Below, piece after piece: positions 54,425-63,889 of a DNA stretch of 64,000 bases. This DNA comes from Candidatus Heimdallarchaeota archaeon LC_3. GTDB taxonomy: Archaea; Asgardarchaeota; Heimdallarchaeia; Hodarchaeales; LC-3. Position 1 is the first letter of the stretch. The number at the start of each line of letters is the position of its first letter. The notes below the pieces were generated by a model. It made no database searches and was not told where the DNA came from. It was given only the letters and a program-made list of their open reading frames with translations. The DNA lies in contig MDVS01000001.1 in assembly GCA_001940645.1 (NCBI GenBank), forward strand, positions 61,087-125,086, in the 5' to 3' direction. The position numbers and the translations under genes were made by a program.

Positions 54425-56401
54425 TTATTTCTTTTTTCTTTTATTAATCAATATTATAGTTGTTAGTGTGCCCACAGTAAGTAAAGCAAAACTACCTGTA
54501 AATCCATTTGTAGTAGTTGTGGTTATTGAGGATTTAATCTCGGTTGTAATTGTTTCTGAACTTGTTGTAGAAGAGGGAACCTGAGATATATCTGTTGGTA
54601 CTAATCCAGTAAAGTCAAATAGATAAAAACGATAATGAATAGAGTTAGATTTATTAGGTGTAGCAGGATGATCGACTAACCAATCTTCAGCTTGATAAGC
54701 ATTAATTGAATAACCAGATTGGGTGGTAAATATTCGATTTCTAGGATATTTATCCCATGCATCTGAGGGAACTAAATCAGGATCATAAAGACTAGTAACA
54801 TCAGAAGTCAATAACGATTGCCAATACGATTTCATGGATGACTGATAACTATTATTAGTTGAATGAATTTGAGTCGTCAATTGATAATTAGGCTTTGGTA
54901 AAAACGTGTTTGATGCAATTAAAACTTCTGAAGATTGAGTAAAAGTTTGATTCAACATGTTTACAATTATTTCTCTATCAAGAAATCCTTCTCCAACAAT
55001 AAAATCAATGTGCATGTTTAGAGGAGGAGATTTCTCACCAAAACCTGACTGTTTTCTTAATTGGCCAAGTTCATTTTCTAGATCTATTAATTCACCCTCT
55101 AAGGATTTAAACAATAATTGGATTCCTGTATAGTTTCCTTGATATAAAAGATTATTGATTTCGAACAGTTGATTCTCTAAATAAAACATCGTGTTATTTT
55201 GAGTTGAATTAAGTGTTAATGATTTATAATATTCGATTTCATCTTCATATTTGCCAATTAATTGTAAACTAAGACCATTAAGAACTAAATCAGTATTTAA
55301 ACTATCAAATTTAGCTGAACGTGAGTAATATGTCATGGTTGATTCTGTTATAGAATCCAAATACCAAGCACCTATATCATGTGGGTGAGGTATCCCTATA
55401 GAATGTCCTAACTCATGAAGAACTGTTGAATCTAAATTATCACGCGGTTTTTCAGGATCGCCTCCATAAAAATAACTTAACTCATTTCTTCCTTGAATTG
55501 TCCATGATCCAATATCTGAATATGCTGAATTTATTTGTCCTAATCCACCAATTTTACCAAATCCTGGATAATACAAAGTAACACCAGATTGGAGCAATAA
55601 CATTGACGGAAATATTAAATCATACTCAGATGAGTTAAATGTCGTTAATATATTATGAATTATAGTATCTGTTTCAGATAAAAACTGAGTTGTGGTTTGT
55701 AAAAGAAATACATCTTCAGGTTCACTCCAGACAGAATTATTATAAATCAGATCATTAAAAGAAGATAAATTGACAGGATCAAACCATAACAAGTCTGTGG
55801 TAAAGTTCAACAAAGGAAATTGAGTATTTAATGTATTTTGAACTAAATGAGGATTAACTATCCATTCTGACAAGCTTGAATTTTCATAACCTTTACTAGT
55901 CATATTATCATATACTATTAGGGGAGCCCAAATATTAAAAGACTTCAGATTCTTAGCATAATCTAGTGATAAATCACCCGTGGTCAGTCGTTCAGTTAAT
56001 GTCTCAAAAAAATACTGAATACAGTTACTTTGGTCTTGAATGCTTGTTAACTTATGAAAATTATTTTCGCAATTGCTTGCCAGAGCATTTCCCCATACAT
56101 TTTGAACCCAATCAGAAAACCATTCAAATGCTCCGAGATCAAAAAAAGCAGAGCGGGAATCGGAAAGGAAACCACGAAGAGGTAGGGAATAAGGTACATC
56201 TGTTAAAGAAAAAAAAGGAACCCATTCGGAGTTTCCAGCTGGATTCTGATATTGATCTAATGTATACCAGTATTTATCTTCATCAAACGACTGGAACTTA
56301 ATATTATCGCTTGATGTGCTAATAACATGACTAATAGGAGTAAAAGAGAAAATTCCAATTAATAAGAAAACTGAAAATCCTAAAAAATAAGTTTTTTTCA
56401 T
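54425..56401 (-). CDS. Secreted, membrane-anchored metzincin-type zinc metalloprotease
   Basis: The 658-residue protein has a signal peptide (about 6-26) and the extended zinc motif HExxHxxGxxH at residues 329-339 (HELGHSIGIPH), followed by a Met-turn-like STMTYYS. The C-terminal 50 residues are Ser/Thr-rich (TTTTT runs), then one hydrophobic helix and KRKKK, so the protein is anchored to the membrane with its catalytic domain outside. Pappalysin/matrixin-like. Inserts between motifs are long. It likely degrades extracellular or surface proteins. Confidence 0.8.
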   Translation of the reverse strand: MKKTYFLGFSVFLLIGIFSFTPISHVISTSSDNIKFQSFDEDKYWYTLDQYQNPAGNSEWVPFFSLTDVPYSLPLRGFLSDSRSAFFDLGAFEWFSDWVQNVWGNALASNCENNFHKLTSIQDQSNCIQYFFETLTERLTTGDLSLDYAKNLKSFNIWAPLIVYDNMTSKGYENSSLSEWIVNPHLVQNTLNTQFPLLNFTTDLLWFDPVNLSSFNDLIYNNSVWSEPEDVFLLQTTTQFLSETDTIIHNILTTFNSSEYDLIFPSMLLLQSGVTLYYPGFGKIGGLGQINSAYSDIGSWTIQGRNELSYFYGGDPEKPRDNLDSTVLHELGHSIGIPHPHDIGAWYLDSITESTMTYYSRSAKFDSLNTDLVLNGLSLQLIGKYEDEIEYYKSLTLNSTQNNTMFYLENQLFEINNLLYQGNYTGIQLLFKSLEGELIDLENELGQLRKQSGFGEKSPPLNMHIDFIVGEGFLDREIIVNMLNQTFTQSSEVLIASNTFLPKPNYQLTTQIHSTNNSYQSSMKSYWQSLLTSDVTSLYDPDLVPSDAWDKYPRNRIFTTQSGYSINAYQAEDWLVDHPATPNKSNSIHYRFYLFDFTGLVPTDISQVPSSTTSSETITTEIKSSITTTTTNGFTGSFALLTVGTLTTIILINKRKKK

Positions 56402-56775
56402 AGTTAACTAGCTAATTTTCATATTATTTTAACAAAACTATTTATGAAATTTAATACAACACTAAATTCATCTGTCGTTTTAGAATTTCATTTTTGATTG
56501 TATAAATTATATCAAAATCAATTCTTGGGGGAAACCGGATTCAAGCTTGAATCATAAATCAAGCCTTCGGATATCAGCTTAAGAATCTGGTTAAGTTGGG
56601 TTCTAAAATAAAAGAATGGATACCAATAGAGGTAATTTGGTTATATAGTAAAATAAATTCTGAATTGGTAACAAGAAATAATCTTAAAATATTGAACCAA
56701 ATCATCAATAAAGGTAGAATTAACCTTTTCCTGTGGGTATAATCCCATCCCCCCCATTCTGGCCGAATCAGAGTA
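56402..56775. other. Intergenic region with a compact hairpin-bearing stretch
   Basis: Around 56524-56582 the sequence is unusually GC-rich for this genome and can fold: ATTCAAGCTTGAAT is a perfect palindrome and GCTTGA/TCAAGC pair. A second GC-rich patch with a run of seven C lies at 56748-56756. A non-coding RNA is possible; no C/D or H/ACA boxes were recognised. An open frame here overlaps the tRNA and is spurious. Confidence 0.3.
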
Positions 56776-56886
56776 CGCTCAGGGTGAGATTTGAACTCAC
56801 GAGTCGTGAGACACCACATTTCTTGATTCAGTGATGGAAATCACTTTTTTCCAGTGTGGCGCGTTACCAAGCTGCGCTACCTGAGC
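56776..56886 (-). tRNA. tRNA-Ser (GGA) with 29-nt intron at canonical 37/38 position
   Basis: On the minus strand, acceptor GCTCAGG and CCTGAGC pair, with discriminator G. The anticodon stem CCACA/TGTGG closes on loop CTGGAAA, giving anticodon GGA. A variable arm of 13 bases with GTC/GAC stem and the T-arm GTGAG-TTCAAAT-CTCAC follow. The intron is 56848-56820 (29 bases, with AGTGAT/ATCACT hairpin), between positions 37 and 38; exon 1 is 56886-56849 and exon 2 56819-56776. The mature tRNA is 82 nt. Confidence 0.87.
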
Positions 56887-57103
56887 TTAATTAGTTATTC
56901 TGTATTTTTTGATTGAACACGTACGAAAATGTCTCTTACCTTTAATTCCAATACATAACCGGGCTTGGCTACCTCAACATCATTAAATTAATTTGTATTT
57001 CAACTATTTATAATTAATTTTATCTTTTACATAAGTCAATTTATCGATTATTATTTGAATATTGTTATAGTATAGATTTCTTTCAATTTTCACTTTTTTT
57101 TTA

Positions 57104-58552
57104 CTACTGATCAATGAATTTTTCGATTTCATTAATAGTATAATTAATGTATTCATCATTTTCGAAAGGAAAAAAATGGTTTCCTCCCTCTATTACTTTC
57201 AGAGATACATTTTCAAGTTTTTTCAGAGATATAATAGATTCTGGAGGGAAAATTGGATCGTTACTTCCAACCATTGCTAATATTGAAATACCCTTTAATT
57301 TCTTATGATTTATTTGTTTTTCGAATTTTTTATCTCCAACTGATCGAAACATTTCTGTAAGGACATTAGCATCCGAAATAATTGGTTTTTCTAAAATTTC
57401 ATTAATATAAGTTGATTGTTGATTTGTGAATAACATTTCTTTGGCTTTCTCTTTAGCTTGGTCTTTGAGAGGTAACCATACTTCTGGAGTGGGTATTCTT
57501 CTACAAATTTTTGCAAATTCTTTAGAAATGTGATCACTTGCACTTAGTAATACGACTTTTTTCAGACTTTTTGGGACTTTTTTTTCTAAGTAATGTGTTA
57601 ATATCATTCCTGTCGAAGAAAATGCAATAATAGTAAGGTCAACAGAATCTGAATCTAATTTATTTTCTTTTATAAATTCATCTAAATCATCTTGAATATC
57701 TTTATATCTACATTGTTTAAGTTTTTCTGGTCTTTGCGTTTTTCCGTGTCCTCTTAAATCATAAGATAATATTCTAAAATTATCCAAGTAAAATTTTGAG
57801 ATATATTTTCTCCATAATTTGTAATCAAAACCTATTCCATGTAGTAACAATAATATCTTTTTGGATTTTTCATCTGAGCTTTGATCTTTCTCTTTTATAG
57901 ACTCAAAATTTTTGTTCTGAACTGAATTGGTATCGATATAGCAAGTAAGAACCTTATTTATTGAGATGTATTCCTCTTTGAATTTTATTATTTCGATTTT
58001 TTCCTCATTTTCTTCTTTCTGTTGCAAAAGTGGTAATCCGAATTTATTCAATGATCGAATACCTTTTTTTAAAGTTTTTTGAATGTTAGAAACTCCAACT
58101 TTCACTAAGGATAAACCAATTTGAATGCTTTGACGCACAGGATCCACAAATACTAATTCAAATGAATTTAAGAAATATATAAGGGGATCATCCTCTAACT
58201 CTTCACTATTAACATCAATAATTTCCTCATTCTTATTAAATAACAGATCAAGTTTCTCAAATAATACAGAAACAGGTATTTCTACGGATTTCAATTCTAT
58301 TTTAGATTCAATAAGTTCTCCCATGCGTTCAAGAATTTGTGCATATAAAATGATATGATATGAACCATTTCTTTTTTCAATAAATTCTGTCTTATGAATC
58401 TGATCGGGCCTTAAAGTCAAAATTAGTAACGTATCAAGTGGATCTTCAGAATTTGATTTACGAAAAGAAATTCCCTTCTTTCTTATAATTAATTGATATT
58501 CACCCTTATTCAATCGACTTGAATTTGATTGAACTATCTCTATAATTGGCAA
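57104..58552 (-). CDS. Alpha/beta hydrolase with unique N-terminal domain
   Basis: The C-terminal half (about 230-482) of this 482-residue protein is an alpha/beta hydrolase: LLLLHGIGFDYKLWRKYI (oxyanion), LSYDLRGHGKTQRP, nucleophile elbow AFSSTGM (Ser near residue 315), GSNDPIFPPES (acid) and GGNHFFPFEN (His). The N-terminal 200 residues are beta-rich and unrecognised (GEYQLIIRKKGISFRKS). The substrate is unknown; the family includes esterases and lipases. Soluble. Confidence 0.8.
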   Translation of the reverse strand: MPIIEIVQSNSSRLNKGEYQLIIRKKGISFRKSNSEDPLDTLLILTLRPDQIHKTEFIEKRNGSYHIILYAQILERMGELIESKIELKSVEIPVSVLFEKLDLLFNKNEEIIDVNSEELEDDPLIYFLNSFELVFVDPVRQSIQIGLSLVKVGVSNIQKTLKKGIRSLNKFGLPLLQQKEENEEKIEIIKFKEEYISINKVLTCYIDTNSVQNKNFESIKEKDQSSDEKSKKILLLLHGIGFDYKLWRKYISKFYLDNFRILSYDLRGHGKTQRPEKLKQCRYKDIQDDLDEFIKENKLDSDSVDLTIIAFSSTGMILTHYLEKKVPKSLKKVVLLSASDHISKEFAKICRRIPTPEVWLPLKDQAKEKAKEMLFTNQQSTYINEILEKPIISDANVLTEMFRSVGDKKFEKQINHKKLKGISILAMVGSNDPIFPPESIISLKKLENVSLKVIEGGNHFFPFENDEYINYTINEIEKFIDQ

Positions 58553-58776
58553 CCGATGAGACCTGTTTCACTTGTTAATTTGTTTCTCTCCAATATTATG
58601 TTTTAATAATATTGGTTGATGGTTATTGTAATTAAAAACGTGATTAAAATCCTATTATTCTAGTATTAATAGGAGTACAGATTCTCAATGGGTATTTTAA
58701 AAAATTTGAGTTAAGAATGGAGCCTAGAAAGCTTTAATTGTAAAAAAGAATAAATTTATGATTTGTTATAAGATTT

Positions 58777-59079
58777 TTATCCGAAAAGGGAGTCTAATCC
58801 TAAATCTTCATCATCTTTTTTCTCTTCTTTAGGTTCTTTCTTTGGAGCAGCTCCACTATCAGCGGATGCGGCTGGAGCAGCTGCGCTTGGAACAGCGGCC
58901 ATCATAGGAGAGGAAGCAATTGCTTCTTCTATATTAACTCCATCCAAGGTTGCCACTAAGGCGTTAATTTGTGAATCATCAGCTACTACACCTGCTGCTT
59001 TAGCTATTTTTTTCAAACTATCTGCTGTGATGCTTTTTCCTGCTGAATGTAACATTAGTGCGGCATGTAAATAAATCAT
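58777..59079 (-). CDS. rpl12: Ribosomal protein P1 (L12e) stalk protein
   Basis: The 100-residue protein starts MIYLHAALMLHSAGKSIT, the archaeal P1/L12e N-terminal dimerisation and L10-binding domain, then an Ala-rich hinge and an acidic C-terminal tail ending DLGLDSLFG, which binds translation GTPases. It forms the lateral stalk of the large subunit. L10 and L1 are not adjacent here. The second ATG (59079) is preferred over 59085, as the family begins M-x-Y-x-H-A-A-L. Confidence 0.93.
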   Translation of the reverse strand: MIYLHAALMLHSAGKSITADSLKKIAKAAGVVADDSQINALVATLDGVNIEEAIASSPMMAAVPSAAAPAASADSGAAPKKEPKEEKKDDEDLGLDSLFG

Positions 59080-59279
59080 TATCATTTTTCTCCTGTAAGA
59101 AATTTTTCCTTATAAATTTAATTAGTACGTAATAATTGATAGTTATAATTATCCCTTAAAAGACAATTTTAAAATCTTGATAACAAACTTTCTTTTTTAA
59201 AATCAATTCTGATATCAAAATTAAAAATGAATATTTATTTGCACCAGAAAAACCTGATAATAAAGGAAAATCTCTTAAT

Positions 59280-60206
59280 TTAAATCATTTTCAAATTTTT
59301 CAAATTCTTATCTAAATATTCGAATACATCTTGAAAAAATCTTTGATTAGGTTGTATTTCGACCCCATCTTCATATTTTTGTACCAAATTATCTAGTTTC
59401 TCTATCATTATTGGGTTTACTACAACTTTTTTGGCGAATAATTCATCAATTTTCTCAAAATAATCAATTACTTTGTAATTTTCCAGAGTGTTCATTACTA
59501 GAATAAAAACACAATCAATTGCAGCCAAAAGGCTTGTTCTTATTTGTCTGTAGTATGCCTCCAATATTCCTGCATCCATTGATTGTCTCGCATCATTATA
59601 TGAATCTACTGAGGTTTTAAATAAGGTGAATGAAATTTTTTGGATCTCAGTATCATCAGGAGATCCACCCTCTTTCCAAGAAACGATAAGGTCAGAAATA
59701 CTTGCTTGTTTTGATTTTTTATCAATTTCATCTTTTATTCGATCAATTTCTCGTTTCAGTTCAATAATTTTTTCTTTTTTCGATTGGGTTACTTTTTCAA
59801 GCTGTTTTTCTCGATCCTGTAATTGAATTGTTCTACTTTCCAAAAAGAGATTAGAATCAAAGGATCCGAGTTGTTTTTCTTCCTTATTTTTTTGGATCGT
59901 GTTTGAGAGATTGTTTATTCGTTTATCATATTCTTGAATTGACGATTGATTTCCCTTTACTTGTTCTTCTAATTGATAAGTTAATTTTGATTCTAAATCA
60001 ATTGTTTCCTGAATATTAAATATTTCCTGCCTTTTTTGGGGATCTTCAAACGATTTGTTTCCAGTTTTTTCTATTCTTTTGTACTCCTTTAGTTCTTTCA
60101 ACAATTGAGTGTGTTTTTCCCGATTTTGAGCTATTCTAGAAGCGAGATCTAACTTGTTTTTATTATATGTTTGATCTGCAAATGAATGATCAAAAGATTG
60201 GCTCAA
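59280..60206 (-). CDS. Coiled-coil protein, unknown function (second of a pair)
   Basis: The 308-residue protein is dominated by coiled coil (about 15-175; ESKLTYQLEEQVKGNQSSI, KEKIIELKREIDRIKDEI), followed by a helical globular C-terminal domain (about 175-308; SFTLFKTSVDSYNDARQS, YYRQIRTSLLAAIDCVFILV). No known family was recognised. Its start overlaps the stop of the upstream coiled-coil gene by four bases, so they are translationally coupled and may form a complex. Confidence 0.6.
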   Translation of the reverse strand: MSQSFDHSFADQTYNKNKLDLASRIAQNREKHTQLLKELKEYKRIEKTGNKSFEDPQKRQEIFNIQETIDLESKLTYQLEEQVKGNQSSIQEYDKRINNLSNTIQKNKEEKQLGSFDSNLFLESRTIQLQDREKQLEKVTQSKKEKIIELKREIDRIKDEIDKKSKQASISDLIVSWKEGGSPDDTEIQKISFTLFKTSVDSYNDARQSMDAGILEAYYRQIRTSLLAAIDCVFILVMNTLENYKVIDYFEKIDELFAKKVVVNPIMIEKLDNLVQKYEDGVEIQPNQRFFQDVFEYLDKNLKNLKMI

Positions 60207-60652
60207 ATTTCTCTCCTCCTATTTTGTTGAAGTAATTCTTTAAGAGATTCTTCCAAATCTGCTATGTCCTTATTCATTTGTTTGTCAAACTCTTCTAATT
60301 TTGTCACACGACTTTCGGATTCCGTAATTTCGGGATCTTTAGTTTCCGATAACTCATTCATCAATTCCTGTAAAGCATTTTCCATATCCTTCACAATATT
60401 TTCTTTTATAGACAATTGTGATTGTAGAGTTCTTAGTTGAAGCTGATTTTCGTTATTTTTTTTCCTAATCTCTTGTAATTCTCTTTCCAACTTTGCTTTT
60501 TCAAATTCTGGAGAAGAACTAAGATCAATTGATCCAAATTTTGATCTATAATCTATTAAAAGATTGTTAAGTCCTTCTATCTCGGCTTCTTGTTGAGCAA
60601 TGTGATTTGAATATATATCTAAAACTTTTCGAGGGATTCCAACTCTTGACAA
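60203..60652 (-). CDS. Small coiled-coil protein, unknown function (first of a pair)
   Basis: The 149-residue protein is almost entirely coiled coil (NHIAQQEAEIEGLNNLLIDY, KAKLERELQEIRKKNNENQL, AIADLEESLKELL-like heptads), probably a rod. It lacks a signal or membrane helix. A TTG at 60652 is the only clear start in frame. It overlaps the next gene by four bases. Function unknown; cytoskeletal or scaffold roles are guesses. Confidence 0.55.
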   Translation of the reverse strand: MSRVGIPRKVLDIYSNHIAQQEAEIEGLNNLLIDYRSKFGSIDLSSSPEFEKAKLERELQEIRKKNNENQLQLRTLQSQLSIKENIVKDMENALQELMNELSETKDPEITESESRVTKLEEFDKQMNKDIADLEESLKELLQQNRRREI

Positions 60653-60875
60653 GAAAATACAACATCCATGATTTGTTATAATTAATATCTGAAAGATTTA
60701 GGTGTTTGTTTTGAATTAGAGCAAATGTTTTGCTATAATCAGCAGAATAACTGACTAGAAAATTCCAATTATTGATTCTCTAAAAAGGTTAATTTATTTA
60801 ATTTGTTATTTTAATGCTTAATTTAATAAATTTATTATTAAATTATATCTATTTTTTTTGTTGTTTGTGATTTTA

Positions 60876-63305
60876 ATGAGTTTAAATGATAATCCTGATA
60901 TAAATAATGCAATTGAGAACAAAGAATTTGATAAAGCTGTAAATTTATGCCTAAAGATTAAAGATGAAGATAATTCTAGTCGCTTAATAGCAATATCCGC
61001 AGCTATTAATCTGTCAAATAATGATTTATCTGAAAAATCACATAAAAAAATAATTGCAGCAATAAATGATGCTTTAACTTTAAATCCTGATGAGGAATGG
61101 TCAACAAAAGCATATAATTACATGTTAAATGCTGTGCAAAACGTAAATATTTCTGAAATAGACAAGGCGAAAAATTTTCTTATAATATCTGATTTTATTG
61201 AGCAAAAATCTACCGGATTAGGTAAAGATGGTTATATTAAAGCTGGAAATGAATACCATAAAATTCTTCAATTTGAATTAGCTAAAGAATCTTATGACAA
61301 AGCCAAACAATATGACAGATCCTTTTTTATGTTTCAGGAAGATATAAAATATAATTTTCAGGAATATAATATCAGTAAAGCAATAAACATTCTAGATAAG
61401 TTTATTCAATGGAATAAAAACATTGATTATAAAAATCGTGATGTAATATTCGAATTTTGGTATGAAGAAACCAACAAAATACTCGAAACACTAGTAAACA
61501 CGGAATTATTTCTTAATTTAAAGAAGAAAATAAAAAGAGAAGATTCTATTACAGTATTACATGAAAGTATTTGGGAACAGGCTCTAGCTGTTAACAAAAT
61601 AAGTTTAGAAGTTTGGGATTGGTATTTTCAACAAGCATTATCCATGGAACTAGTTTCTTTACTGGATTATTGGATAGACAAAGCTATAAAAAGCTCTTTA
61701 TATAATATTCAAGAATTAGGATCCTATGTAAATAGTAAGATAGAAAAATTAACATTAGAAAATTTAATCCAATTTGCTCCTTTATTTATACGGAAGTTTC
61801 AATCTGAAAAAGTTGTTTTATCTCCCTTTGCAGTGTATTTAGAAAATTCTTTCTCTACATCTATACCACCACAAATTCAATTAAATGTTATTAATCAAAT
61901 AATTTTTCTTTTTCAGCACTTAGAAGAGACTTTTAAAACACTTTGGTGGAAATTACAAAGAGCTTCAGTTTATTATCGACTTATAAATATAGAAAATGTA
62001 CTTAAAGATCTTGAAGAAATAGGATCTCTTTCTAAAAACAATAATGAGTATGTGAACAAACTCGGAGAATCATTTTTGAACTTATCTATGAAAATGACGA
62101 GATCTAAAGATTATGAACTAGCAGAACAATCTTTTGACATCCTCATTGGAATGTATCAATCAATTAATGATGTTTCTAAAGCAGGTAGAATCCTAGGTGA
62201 TCAATCCGCATTATTTTATGAACATAAAAGAAAAAACGCATCGGATATTATGAATAAAGCAATAACAATTTTATCAGGAAGCGAACATATTAATCTTAGG
62301 GGACAAATTCACCAAAAAATAGGTGAATCGCTTTTTAACATAGATCAAGAATCAGAAGCATTAGAACTTTTTAAACAGGCAAATAAATTGTATCTAAATG
62401 ACAAAACTAATTCAGTAAATAATGCTAAAACTCTTGGTAGTGGATTAGAGGTTTATTCCAGACAACTTCTTCAGGATAAGAAAAAACGAAAACTTTACGA
62501 GAAATATTATTCCTTCATGGAATCAGTTTTTCAAGATTGGGGCCTTGGAGAAGAGTTAAGTAAAACACTGGTTTTTGAGCTTAAACGGTTAATTGATTCA
62601 AGCATTGATCCAGAAGACATTGCAACGATGGCTGAAAAAACAGGTTCAAGATTACGAGCTGACCAAGAAATTAATTTATTTGCAAAAATGCTCCAAAGTT
62701 ATATTGATTATCTCATTGGCAATAATGATATGAATAATGCTTCTAATATATCAGCTATTCTTTTAAAAGCTCTTGAAAGTCTCAAAAAGATTGATCTTGT
62801 TAAAAAATATAGTGTAGCATTAGCTATGAACTATTTCAAAATAAAAGAGACTATTATTGCTGAAGATGTATTAGAAAAAGCAATTCAAGCCTATGATCGT
62901 GACGAAGAGTTTCAACCTATTGGCGATGCATTACTAAAGGCAGGAATAATCCTTGCAAGGGCAGGAAACCATGAACAAGGTGTAGCTTCAATTGGACGGT
63001 CAATTCCTTATTACGAGGATGCTAATAATCCTAAAAAAATTGAAGACGCAATTGCAAAGTGTTTAGAAATTGCAAAAAAATTAGGAGACCGAGGAAAAGA
63101 AGAAGCTCAATTGTATATTACGAAAGCAAATAAGATTATGAACCAATCAGGTGTTAAACTATCAGAAACCATAACTGATACGGTATATACCTCTTATTCT
63201 GAGCATTTATTAACAAAAACAGAAGAATTAATTAGAGAAAGATCTTCGCATAGGAAATATAGGAAAAAAAGACAATTTTTTAAGAAAAAAACTGAAGAAT
63301 TTTAA
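60876..63305 (+). CDS. Large TPR-like helical repeat protein
   Basis: The roughly 809-residue protein is built from helix-turn-helix repeats: KEFDKAVNLCLKIKDED, YELAEQSFDILIGMYQSIND and IGDALLKAGIILARAGNHE with Ala/Gly spacing typical of TPR/SEL1-like solenoids, spread over most of its length. There is a basic, charged C-terminus (RSSHRKYRKKRQFFKKK). No catalytic motif was seen. Such solenoids serve as scaffolds; similar large TPR proteins are plentiful in Asgard genomes. ATG 60876 is chosen over an upstream TTG (60858). Confidence 0.65.
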   Translation: MSLNDNPDINNAIENKEFDKAVNLCLKIKDEDNSSRLIAISAAINLSNNDLSEKSHKKIIAAINDALTLNPDEEWSTKAYNYMLNAVQNVNISEIDKAKNFLIISDFIEQKSTGLGKDGYIKAGNEYHKILQFELAKESYDKAKQYDRSFFMFQEDIKYNFQEYNISKAINILDKFIQWNKNIDYKNRDVIFEFWYEETNKILETLVNTELFLNLKKKIKREDSITVLHESIWEQALAVNKISLEVWDWYFQQALSMELVSLLDYWIDKAIKSSLYNIQELGSYVNSKIEKLTLENLIQFAPLFIRKFQSEKVVLSPFAVYLENSFSTSIPPQIQLNVINQIIFLFQHLEETFKTLWWKLQRASVYYRLINIENVLKDLEEIGSLSKNNNEYVNKLGESFLNLSMKMTRSKDYELAEQSFDILIGMYQSINDVSKAGRILGDQSALFYEHKRKNASDIMNKAITILSGSEHINLRGQIHQKIGESLFNIDQESEALELFKQANKLYLNDKTNSVNNAKTLGSGLEVYSRQLLQDKKKRKLYEKYYSFMESVFQDWGLGEELSKTLVFELKRLIDSSIDPEDIATMAEKTGSRLRADQEINLFAKMLQSYIDYLIGNNDMNNASNISAILLKALESLKKIDLVKKYSVALAMNYFKIKETIIAEDVLEKAIQAYDRDEEFQPIGDALLKAGIILARAGNHEQGVASIGRSIPYYEDANNPKKIEDAIAKCLEIAKKLGDRGKEEAQLYITKANKIMNQSGVKLSETITDTVYTSYSEHLLTKTEELIRERSSHRKYRKKRQFFKKKTEEF

Positions 63306-63329
63306 ATAATGTTACAAAAAACTTTTTAT

Positions 63330-63686
63330 TCAGAGGAATGTTAATAATGATTTCGACTTTGGCTTATTAATATCACTTTCATCAATATTTTCGATATTCT
63401 CGATATTTTTTTTGTTAAATACTCTTCTGCTTTTTACTCTTTCTTCGTATTTTTTCGCGATTTCATTATGTTTACTACTAATTTTGACTAAATGCTTTGA
63501 TTTACTAACAAATGCACAAATACCATTAATTTTACAATCAATTTTCGCTGTAAATTTCTCTGTCGATAGTGTGTCAAAATGTAACTCTCCTCGTGAACAT
63601 TCGCATATTAATTGAAAAGCATCATCGCTTTCTTCCTGTACTGGTGTTGATAATTGGTTTAAAAAATCGATGTAAAGTGATCCCAT
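63330..63686 (-). CDS. Small uncharacterised protein with clustered cysteines
   Basis: The 118-residue protein has Cys residues at about 28, 30, 50 and 56 (LICECSRGE, KIDCKINGICAF), which could bind metal, and a basic C-terminus with an acidic ENIENIDESD stretch. No family was recognised. It is tail-to-tail with the TPR gene. Confidence 0.5.
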   Translation of the reverse strand: MGSLYIDFLNQLSTPVQEESDDAFQLICECSRGELHFDTLSTEKFTAKIDCKINGICAFVSKSKHLVKISSKHNEIAKKYEERVKSRRVFNKKNIENIENIDESDINKPKSKSLLTFL

Positions 63687-63889
63687 ATGAATTTCCTGCC
63701 TGTATGAATTTTTTCAACTATTTTTTCCATTAGCTAGATTAAATGTATTTGGAAAAATAATTCGACAAATTTCTTTAATTGTCAATCAATCCCGACAAAA
63801 TGATTAATAATCCTTGTATTACTGGGTTATCATATTACCTAGATAGTGCTAAAAAAAAAGGAAAAATTCTATTGAAAAGAAAGGATTAA

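Noticed and set aside
56748..56756. C7 run as a functional element
   Set aside because: It is short and isolated; treated as simple sequence.
56574..56819. A minus-strand open frame of 81 codons
   Set aside because: It overlaps exon 2 of tRNA-Ser and the GC-rich patch. Its coding content is a by-product of the tRNA sequence.
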